Assembly (NCBI RefSeq): GCF_003075415.1
Contig: NZ_QDAH01000013.1
Span: 45,841 to 109,840, forward strand
Source of the DNA: Microvirga sp. KLBC 81
GTDB taxonomy: Bacteria > Pseudomonadota > Alphaproteobacteria > Rhizobiales > Beijerinckiaceae
Direction: 5' to 3'
Length of the DNA stretch: 64,000 bases
The notes below the pieces were generated by a model. It was not told the DNA's origin, made no database searches, and saw only the letters and a program-made list of their open reading frames with translations. Below are positions 57,923 to 64,000 of the stretch, piece by piece (the stretch's first letter is position 1; each line of letters starts with the position of its first letter). The position numbers and the translations under genes were made by a program.

Positions 57923-58104
57923 CTCTATGCTCCCATGTAAGGAGCATAAACCTTCTGCCGTGAACTTGTTGCCCCCTTCCAGGCACTCCTGCGAGCTACT
58001 TCCCAAGCCCCTTTCGCTTTTCAGGATAGAAAGGATGCCCTTCCGCCAGAAGGAGTTATCTCCGCAGAGAGGCGCAAGGTCTCGTGGGAGTTGCCCAAAG
58101 AGAA

Positions 58105-58157
58105 TGGCGCGCCCGACAGGATTCGAACGTGTGACCTTTGCCTTCGGAGGGCAACGC
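58105..58157 (-). other. 3' fragment of tRNA-Arg(CCG), probable attachment site
   Basis: On the minus strand the sequence folds as the anticodon arm onward: TTGCC-CTCCGAA-GGCAA (anticodon CCG), variable AGGTC, T-arm ACACG-TTCGAAT-CCTGT, acceptor strand CGGGCGC, G and CCA. The D arm and 5' acceptor strand (GCGCCCG) are absent upstream. One T-stem pair is broken (G at 58129 on the plus strand). The CCA end points to the chromosome side, as expected for the att copy left after integration into a tRNA gene. Confidence 0.78.
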
Positions 58158-58300
58158 ACACGTTTTTCCGCATGTTTCCTCCAATATTCTTGCGTCGATT
58201 ACGCCCTTGCATCATAAGTGTTTTACCCCCCCAAAAGGGGAGCGATGTTTCCGCTCGTTTCCCCAAGTTGGATCCATTCTGCTTACCCCATGCTTACCTA

Positions 58301-59539
58301 ATGCCCAAACTCACTAAGAGGGCCGTTGATGCCACGGCACCAGATCCTGCCCGCGATGTATTCGTTTGGGACGATGAGTTGCCGGGCTTTGGGCTTCGGG
58401 TAAAGCCAAGCGGGGCGAAGTCCTTCCTCGTCCAGTACCGCAATAAGAACGGACGAAGCCGACGAGTTACTATAGGGCGCTATGGAGTGCTGACTCCTGA
58501 CGAGGCCCGCAATGAGGCGCGCAGCATTCTGGTGAAGGTGGCGAGAGGGGAAGACCCAGCTGAAACCAGGGCAGCGGACCGCACGGCGGCGACAATGGCC
58601 GACTTGTGCCGGGAATATCTGGAGAAGGCAGAGCAAGGCCTCATCATCACGCGGCGTGGCAAGACCAAGAAAGCCTCCACTCTCTACACCGATAAGGGCC
58701 GGATCGAGCGCCATATCATCCCGCTTATTGGGCATCGCACAGTCAAGGACCTAACCTCGTCAGACGTTCGGGCGTTCTTACGCGACGTGATTGCGGGCAA
58801 GAGCAAGGCAGACATTAAAACTGGCAAGAGAGGCCGTGCCATTGTCGAAGGTGGGCGGGGAACAGCAACTCGAACCATAGGCCTCCTCGGCGGCATCCTC
58901 TCCTATGCGGTCGAGGAAGGATATCGAACGGATAATCCGGCGAAGGGGATTAAGCGCCCGGCTGATAAGCGCCGCACCATCCGCCTAGACGCCGAGGGCT
59001 ACAAGACTCTTGGAAAGAAGCTGAAGGAAGCCGAAGAAAAAGGTGAATCCTGGCAAGCTGTTGAGGTGGTGCGCCTTATCGCCCTTACCGGCTGTCGCCG
59101 CGGCGAAATCGAGAACCTGAAAAAAACCGAGGTGGACCTTGCTGGGCAAGCCTTGCGCCTTGGCGACACAAAAACCGGCAAGAGCATTCGACCAATTGGG
59201 CAGGAAGCCGCAGCGTTACTCAAGACAGCCATTAATCGGTCGAACGGGCCGTATGTCTTTCCTGGCATTCGCGGCGAAAAAACTCCATTTCGCGGACTAC
59301 CGCGTGCATGGGATAGGATTGTAGGGAATAGCCTACCTGATATGACACCACACGGTCTCCGCCATGCCTTTGCATCTATTGCAGAAGACTTGGGCTTTAC
59401 CCTACCGACAATCAAAGCCCTTATGGGCCACGCTGGGACAGGAATAACGGAAGGCTACATTCACAAACTCGACAGCGCATTGGTTGCGGCTGCCGACCAC
59501 GTCTCTAGCCATATTATTGAGATGATGCGGAAAGCCTGA
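58301..59539 (+). CDS. tyrosine recombinase/integrase, P4 type
   Basis: A 412-residue site-specific recombinase. The N-terminal DUF4102 arm-binding domain ([20 protein letters not shown]) is followed by a core-binding domain and a catalytic domain with Arg in [12 protein letters not shown], His-x-x-Arg in HGLRHAFAS, His in MGHAG and Tyr in TEGYIH. The start [12 protein letters not shown] at 58301 is the standard family N-terminus; the frame upstream to 58091 reads tRNA sequence. It should integrate or excise the element at the tRNA-Arg(CCG) gene. Confidence 0.93.
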   Translation: MPKLTKRAVDATAPDPARDVFVWDDELPGFGLRVKPSGAKSFLVQYRNKNGRSRRVTIGRYGVLTPDEARNEARSILVKVARGEDPAETRAADRTAATMADLCREYLEKAEQGLIITRRGKTKKASTLYTDKGRIERHIIPLIGHRTVKDLTSSDVRAFLRDVIAGKSKADIKTGKRGRAIVEGGRGTATRTIGLLGGILSYAVEEGYRTDNPAKGIKRPADKRRTIRLDAEGYKTLGKKLKEAEEKGESWQAVEVVRLIALTGCRRGEIENLKKTEVDLAGQALRLGDTKTGKSIRPIGQEAAALLKTAINRSNGPYVFPGIRGEKTPFRGLPRAWDRIVGNSLPDMTPHGLRHAFASIAEDLGFTLPTIKALMGHAGTGITEGYIHKLDSALVAAADHVSSHIIEMMRKA

Positions 59540-59635
59540 GTTTCCCAGTCGGTCACGGCGCCCACCTAAGGAAAGGCGCAGAGCGGCGGCACTGGAATAT
59601 CAATCAAAGAACTCGCCCGCCTCGGCTGTTTTTGA

Positions 59636-59725
59636 GGTGTGACCGGTGTGACTGGTGTGACCGCCTTATATTTCAATGACTTATCTAGTCACACGCTTAC
59701 GAATGAAAGTGTGACCGGTGTGACC
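59636..59725. repeat. iteron-like array of 9-bp repeats (GGTGTGACC)
   Basis: Three tandem units at 59636-59662 (GGTGTGACC, GGTGTGACT, GGTGTGACC), one inverted AGTCACAC at 59687-59694, and two more units at 59708-59725. An AT-rich spacer (TTATATTTCAATGACTTATC) lies between. It may be an operator, a replication iteron array, or a remnant of coding DNA with a VTGVTGVT reading. The remainder of the 59540-59905 gap shows no gene. Confidence 0.65.
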
Positions 59726-59905
59726 GACATTGCAGGGAGTTGCCTGGTGTTGCAGGCCTAGTGCGTTGCATTACGATCCCTTGCTGTTGGTCGTGACAAT
59801 TGGGCGGGGTAGCCTCTAAGCACAACAGGAACCAACCAAATGTTGGATAGCTTCCTGACCAAATTACCCGTACGTTATTTGGAAGCTTGCTGTGGGGCAC
59901 TCAAG

Positions 59906-61477
59906 ATGAAGAAGCTCAAGGGATTCGTTTTTATCTCTATGCTTCTCGCGGCCTGGACAAATGCTCAAGCAGCCGACATCCAAGTCACATCAGACAAAGA
60001 CCTTACCATTGTGTCGATTGAGGGTGAGCTCAAATTTCGTGACGAGGAAGTGTTCACGGAAAGGGTCTTACGCCTCAAAGAAGCTGTGGTGGTGTTCGAC
60101 AGTATTGGCGGAAATCTCAACGCTGGCATTGAGATCGGTAAAGCGATCCGCCTCAAGGGGTTCAGTACCCTTGTGCTTGACGACACGATCTGTGCTTCGG
60201 CCTGTGCACTCGCATGGCTCGGAGGCAAGACGAGATGGGCAGCCCCCAGAGCGAAGATAGCCTTCCATGCCGCTTGGATGCTGAGGAATGGCCGAAAGGA
60301 AGAGACAGGACAGGGAAATGCCCTCGTTGGTGCTTATCTACAATTATTGGGCCTCCCACAGGAAGCAATCCTGTTTATTACCAAGGCGTCCCCGGATGAC
60401 GCGGAACTGCTCACCTTTCAGAGCGCAGAGATACTCGGCATAGCCGTCAAGAGATTTGAGCTTCCATCTGAACCTAAGCAGACAGATGCCAAACCGGAGC
60501 TCCCTCAACGTTCAGTGTCCACGGATCCTGACGCTGGTTACTATGATCCGAATGCTCGAACCCTCAACCCAGTAACGACCACTCTGGCGCAGCCCGCTGA
60601 GACCAAAACCGCGGCACTCCCTCCTGTTCAGACCCCAACGTATGCGATAAGGCGCCCAGAGGATCCCTTGATGGACCCTCAGGTCCTCGACCTAGCAAAC
60701 CTGGATGCCGCCGCGCAGGTTCAGCGTCGACTTCAGGAGAGGGGCTTCTTCTATGGCCTTGTCGATGGTGTATGGGGGCAAAGGTCTCGAATAGCCCTGC
60801 GGGACTTCAAGATCCGCAACGGGCTCGGCTCCGATGACAGGTGGGATCTGAGAACTCAGCTCGCGGTATTTGATGACCGTTATCCAGCAGCTCCTGTCGC
60901 CTACACCCCTGCAAACCCTGAGCAGGATACGAGGGGGCTTTTCATGCCTTTTGCCCCTCCAAAAGGCGCTACACTTCACCCGCTCAATCCCCGCGATGCG
61001 TTGAAGATCCAAAGCCGCCTTTCTGAACTAAACTACTATCGCAAGACAGGTGATGGTGTCTGGGGCATGGCCTCAAGGTCCGCTCTCACGGATTTCAAAG
61101 TTGCGAACGGCCTTTCTGCTGATGACGTCTGGGACGGAATCGTTGAAGAAAAAATTGAGGGGCCTTATGCCGTCCCTGCCACGGAAACACCATTCGGGGA
61201 GTGGGTCCTGCCCGGAACGGCCTGCGGAGATCCGAACAATGCAAAACGGCTTGTGGTGGCTTCCAAGAGCATCGTAGCCGGCACTGGCACCTGCGAATTA
61301 GGGATCACCCTTCAGCGCTCACCTGATGGGTGGCGCGGTGCCGGCGTATGCACGCGAGGTGCAGAGTCCGCTTCCGTGCGCGTCCAACTTCAACTCCTCA
61401 ACGGACGTCTAGTGGATCGTTCAGTCATCGGGACTGTCCCGAATGAGGAACCAGCGGTGTTCACTCGCTGTCAGTGA
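59906..61477 (+). CDS. secreted ClpP-like serine protease with two peptidoglycan-binding-like repeats
   Basis: A 523-residue protein. Signal peptide MKKLKGFVFISMLLAAWTNA with cleavage after AQA at about 23. Residues 30-190 resemble the ClpP/crotonase fold: VVVFDSIGGNLNAGIEIGKA, putative nucleophile Ser98 in CASACALAWLGG, and His121 in KIAFHAAW; the Asp is not certain. Two related repeats follow at about 260-320 and 355-415 (QRRLQERGFFYGLVDGVWG and QSRLSELNYYRKTGDGVWG), like PG_binding_1 domains. The C-terminal 100 residues have four Cys. A GTG or ATG at 59840 would hide the signal peptide. Role unknown; probably periplasmic. Confidence 0.8.
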   Translation: MKKLKGFVFISMLLAAWTNAQAADIQVTSDKDLTIVSIEGELKFRDEEVFTERVLRLKEAVVVFDSIGGNLNAGIEIGKAIRLKGFSTLVLDDTICASACALAWLGGKTRWAAPRAKIAFHAAWMLRNGRKEETGQGNALVGAYLQLLGLPQEAILFITKASPDDAELLTFQSAEILGIAVKRFELPSEPKQTDAKPELPQRSVSTDPDAGYYDPNARTLNPVTTTLAQPAETKTAALPPVQTPTYAIRRPEDPLMDPQVLDLANLDAAAQVQRRLQERGFFYGLVDGVWGQRSRIALRDFKIRNGLGSDDRWDLRTQLAVFDDRYPAAPVAYTPANPEQDTRGLFMPFAPPKGATLHPLNPRDALKIQSRLSELNYYRKTGDGVWGMASRSALTDFKVANGLSADDVWDGIVEEKIEGPYAVPATETPFGEWVLPGTACGDPNNAKRLVVASKSIVAGTGTCELGITLQRSPDGWRGAGVCTRGAESASVRVQLQLLNGRLVDRSVIGTVPNEEPAVFTRCQ

Positions 61478-61703
61478 GCCGCCCAGCCGTCCAGGTACAG
61501 CATCGACCACCTACTACCAAGCGAATGCGTTGTCATTGAGCTACCAGGAGGGCAGGCGGCATGGAGGGCAGTGCATAAGCCCGAGACGTCGAGCAGGGGT
61601 TAAGCCATCCCTTAGCCCTCCATACGCCACCACACCCTGCCCTTGCTTGCGCAGGCAGGGATGCGGTTCTGTGTGGATCCTTATCCAAACCTGGAGAAGC
61701 AAT

Positions 61704-62090
61704 TTGAACGAGGATGAGTTTAAGGCCGGGTTTCACTCCTGGCTTGCCGAAGGCCGGATGCAGCAGGTTCGGGATTATGCCAGCCGGGGAAGAAGTCTCG
61801 AGAAGACATCCATTGAACGATTGCAGGGGGAATGGATCGCTCTCGTGCGTGCCTGGGTCACCAATCCCCACGAGCACAGCAACCCTCAAAGGGCAGACAT
61901 CGAGGCCGAGTTTACCCTTCGGGGTCTGGAGCCGCCCTATGAGATGGTGAAGGACGAGTTCGAGGCTATCATTGGCTTTGCATCGAACACCATGGAGAAC
62001 CTGGACGACATCGAGAAGGACAGGATCAACGACGAGATAGCCGACGAGCTTGCTGAATTTCTCGTAGGGGAGCAGTCCCGGCGCAACTAG
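61704..62090 (+). CDS. hypothetical acidic cytoplasmic protein
   Basis: A 128-residue protein starting at TTG, seven bases after GGAG. It is helical and acidic (NEDEFKAGFHSWLAEGRMQQ at the start; DEIADELAEFLVGEQSRRN at the end) with no membrane part or known motif. The 226 bases before it hold only a weak hairpin near 61637-61662. It belongs to the island. Confidence 0.68.
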   Translation: MNEDEFKAGFHSWLAEGRMQQVRDYASRGRSLEKTSIERLQGEWIALVRAWVTNPHEHSNPQRADIEAEFTLRGLEPPYEMVKDEFEAIIGFASNTMENLDDIEKDRINDEIADELAEFLVGEQSRRN

Positions 62091-62109
62091 ACACCACCGC
62101 TTCACCACA

Positions 62110-62136
62110 CCCCGCCTTCCGCTGACGCGGGCGGGG
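62110..62136 (+). terminator. hairpin after the acidic protein gene
   Basis: CCCCGCC (62110-62116) pairs with GGCGGGG (62130-62136). No T-run follows, so it is only a possible terminator. Confidence 0.35.
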
Positions 62137-62259
62137 ATGAGGTTACGCTCTGAGACTGACATCGACGGGAAGAGGTGGCGCCTTCCCCACCGATCCGGAA
62201 GCAGTTCGGAACTGGTACGAGACTGAAGTTTTCTGAAGCACCCACGAGGAGAGACACCC

Positions 62260-62484
62260 ATGCACGTATTCGGAGCCTTTGAGTTGGACATCAGGCCGGG
62301 AACTCCCGACAACCCGGCATCCGTCAGGATTGCCCTCCTGCGCTACACCCGGGGCGAGGACGGACACCTGTTCATCACTCCGGAATGTGCATCCCTCGAG
62401 GAGTTGGAAGGGCAGATCAATTCCCTGCAAGACGAACTGGACGAGATCCGGGAACGAGCCCGCCGAGCCTTTCAGGTGGCATGA
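62260..62484 (+). CDS. hypothetical small protein with C-terminal coiled coil
   Basis: A 74-residue protein with a strong ribosome binding site (GAGGAGA, 7 bases ahead of the ATG). The first half is beta-like (FGAFELDIRPGTPDNPASVR), the second a predicted coiled coil (LEELEGQINSLQDELDEIRE). No family is recognised. Small size and position suggest an accessory factor of the island. Confidence 0.66.
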   Translation: MHVFGAFELDIRPGTPDNPASVRIALLRYTRGEDGHLFITPECASLEELEGQINSLQDELDEIRERARRAFQVA

Positions 62485-62898
62485 TCCTAACAAAGCTCAA
62501 CATAGGTGAATGAACCCAACCCCACCGTTGGCATACTACGCCCATGATGGAATTGGTTTGGGAGCCCATTCTAGTGGTTAAAATCTAACACTTGGTACCC
62601 GATCTGGGATGCCCTGCTCAAACTCGAAGCGGAAGTTGGGCAAATGTCAGCGTTGTGCCAAGAGCGGCCGTTCACCATCGCCCAATCCATTGCCAAGGAA
62701 TGGCGGTCACAATTGACCTCGCGAATGGCTGCCGGGTCGCCGGACACTGACATCGCCAACCTGGAGGCTTGCGTGACGATAAAGGTCGCGTCGACCTTCC
62801 ATGGATCGCCACCCGCACAATTGCTCAGACTTCAAGAATGAGCCTGTTGTTGGCATTGCCCGCACCGGCAGCGCAAAGGACCGGGGCTGGCGCCGTTG
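62485..62898. other. gap without a supported gene
   Basis: A 414-base stretch. A 65-codon ORF at 62644-62841 has no good ribosome binding site and reads like degraded sequence. No tRNA, terminator or clear repeat is seen, so an island end could be hidden here. Confidence 0.4.
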
Positions 62899-63609
62899 CT
62901 ATGCCGGCAGGACGATCACCTTCGTCTTGACCGGCGTTCGTGAGTACAGGTGCATCATGTCCTGAGTGAGAAGGCCGACGCAGCCACTTGTGATGCCGGT
63001 GCCGATCGATTCCGCGTCGAGGCTGGCGTAAATCGTGTAGAGCGTGTAGGCGCCATTCTGATAGAGATAAAGCGTGCGGGCGCCGAGCGGATTGTCAAGG
63101 CCACCCGGCATGCCGCGGGCCCATTTGGCCGCCTCGGGCTGGCGCCGGATCATCTCCTTGGGCGGGGTCCAGGTCGCCCATTCGCCCTTGCGCCCGACAT
63201 ACGCGTCACCGCTCCACCGGAACCCGTCGCGGCCGACATTGGCACCATAGCGGGTGGCGTTTCCATCGTCCTCGATGCGGTAGACGTAGTAATTGCCAGG
63301 ATCGACGATAATCGTACCAGGCGCCTCTTTGGTCTCGTAGCGAACTGTCCGGCGATAATATTTCGGATCGACCTTGCTGACATCGATCGCCGGGATCGGG
63401 AATTTCTCATCGGGCACCGGCCCGTAGACCTTCGCCGCCTCGGCGAGGCTCATGCCGTCGGATGTCACGCAACCGGCGAGCCCCAGCGCGCCAATACCGG
63501 CGGCCGAGCCAGCCAGAAACGACCGGCGGCTGAGAAGCCCCGCCCGACGCCCGAGCAAAGCCGCCTCGTCTCTCTCGCCAGCCTCGGCCTTCCTACCGTT
63601 CATGATCAT
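62899..63609 (-). CDS. L,D-transpeptidase (YkuD) family protein, atypical catalytic site
   Basis: A 236-residue protein. The N-terminal RRSFLAGSAAGIGALGLAGC carries a twin-arginine motif and a lipobox. The YkuD domain is clear: SKVDPKYYRRTVRYETKEAP, RDGFRWSGDAYVGRKGEWAT and SIGTGITSGCVGLLTQDMMH. The Cys (codon 62980-62982) is kept, but the usual IHGT is IYAS (Tyr codon 63028-63030) and SSGCIR is TSGCVG. It may crosslink peptidoglycan or anchor proteins; loss of the His puts activity in doubt. ATGs at 63609 and 63603 are possible. Confidence 0.85.
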   Translation of the reverse strand: MIMNGRKAEAGERDEAALLGRRAGLLSRRSFLAGSAAGIGALGLAGCVTSDGMSLAEAAKVYGPVPDEKFPIPAIDVSKVDPKYYRRTVRYETKEAPGTIIVDPGNYYVYRIEDDGNATRYGANVGRDGFRWSGDAYVGRKGEWATWTPPKEMIRRQPEAAKWARGMPGGLDNPLGARTLYLYQNGAYTLYTIYASLDAESIGTGITSGCVGLLTQDMMHLYSRTPVKTKVIVLPA

Positions 63610-63981
63610 GATTTGGCCGTTTCCCTTGTTCTGTTGCCCGACGAGATAATGCTCCGGCAACCACCCGCTGAACGTCTTGTTGAGCTGAGATTGCCGTCAC
63701 ACGGCTCGATTGGCAAGCCTGGGCCTTCGCTGTGCTGAGCTTGCCATGGACGACAGTCGGCAACGTCCACGCGGTCTCGCTGCCTCACTTCGTGTGGCGC
63801 TCGGCGTGGCCCGATCTGATGGTTGGCTTTGGCATCGCGGCGATGAATGCGGATGCTGACCGCGATGTATGAGACGCAGCACGCGAGCAGCGCCGCGCTG
63901 AAGCATGAGAGTCCGTTCAGGGTCCAGCCTGTGTGGAAACGCGTTGATCTGCTAAGCTGATGTTGATCAGCGGAGGGCCGG
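63610..63981. other. gap before the IS element, no supported gene
   Basis: A 372-base stretch with only short shadow ORFs. Its right part, near GTGTGGAAACGCGTTGATCT, probably holds the left end of the insertion sequence. Confidence 0.4.
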
Positions 63982-64000
63982 ATGAAGCGTTTCGTTGAAG
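63982..64000 (+). mobile_element. start of a probable IS1182-like transposase gene, cut by the window edge
   Basis: GGAGG lies six bases ahead of an ATG that reads MKRFVE before the window ends. This matches the usual N-terminus of IS1182-type transposases (MKRFVEG). Only 19 bases are visible, so the call is tentative. Confidence 0.5.

Larger units (their letters stand above)
58105..62484. mobile_element. left part of an integrative element; right end not seen
   Basis: Starts at the tRNA-Arg fragment, continues with a P4-type integrase, a repeat array, a secreted protease and two small unknown genes. Base composition and gene style differ from the metabolic DNA to the left. I see no second copy of the tRNA segment up to 64000, so the end is arbitrary and may lie beyond the window. 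Confidence 0.6.

Noticed and set aside
58105..58190. Complete tRNA-Arg gene
   Set aside because: The D arm and the 5' acceptor strand GCGCCCG are missing upstream on the minus strand, so only the 3' part exists.
58091..58300. N-terminal extension of the integrase reading [10 protein letters not shown]
   Set aside because: This peptide is the familiar misreading of an antisense tRNA-Arg; the integrase family starts at [12 protein letters not shown].
59638..59760. Protein-coding reading (VTGVTGVT...) through the 9-bp repeats
   Set aside because: No start codon with a ribosome binding site and only about 40 codons; kept only as an alternative for the array.
62644..62841. 65-codon ORF between the island genes and the transpeptidase
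   Set aside because: No ribosome binding site, no motif, and wording like degraded repeat-derived ORFs.

Overview
This window looks like chromosomal DNA from a Hyphomicrobiales (Rhizobiales) alphaproteobacterium, most like the Microvirga/Methylobacteriaceae/Bosea group. The genus is an inference. The signs are high GC, a myo-inositol catabolic locus of alphaproteobacterial layout (RpiR-type regulator, IolC fused to DUF2090, FrcABC-like ABC importer), a complete ugpBAEC operon, and many palindromic intergenic repeats of the kinds common in this order. Nearly all of the first 57 kb is dense metabolic and transport DNA.

Layout. 1-9 kb: a partial amidase, a branched-chain-type ABC importer (binding protein, one fused permease, two ATPases), a 2Fe-2S ferredoxin with its NADPH reductase, an M20 N-carbamoyl/ureido hydrolase and two GNAT acetyltransferases. 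9-16 kb: a small secreted protein, an MIO-type amino acid ammonia-lyase, and ugpBAEC for glycerol-3-phosphate import. 16-25 kb: a stress-protein-like gene, then a probable lysine catabolism locus (Lrp regulator with FAD amino acid oxidase, divergent lysine 6-dehydrogenase-like enzyme, ALDH7-type dehydrogenase, ThDP decarboxylase-like enzyme), an isochorismatase-like hydrolase and transaldolase. 25-31 kb: a LysR regulator and a valine-type module (mmsA, acyl-CoA dehydrogenase, two small membrane proteins, mmsB). 31-44 kb: an O-antigen-ligase-like membrane protein, an M20 amidohydrolase, ribA, a secreted unknown, a DMT exporter, an SLC13/RCK transporter, a CAP-domain lipoprotein, a flavoprotein and recQ. 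44-57 kb: the inositol locus (Gfo/Idh dehydrogenase, ATPase/permease/binding protein, iolR-like regulator, iolG, iolC, iolD, iolE, iolB) and a PilZ protein. No iolA lies in that locus; mmsA at 26-28 kb is the likely supplier of that step.

From about 58.1 kb the character changes. A 53-bp fragment matching the 3' half of a tRNA-Arg(CCG) is followed by a P4-type tyrosine integrase, an array of 9-bp GTGTGACC repeats, a secreted ClpP-like serine protease fused to two peptidoglycan-binding-like repeats, and two small unknown proteins. This reads as the left end of an integrative element whose right end is not visible. An atypical L,D-transpeptidase and the first 19 bases of a probable IS1182-like transposase gene close the window.

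At least four families of palindromic repeats fill the gaps between genes. They often combine into composites, sit inside the iol and ugp operons, and in two places abut or border a stop codon.
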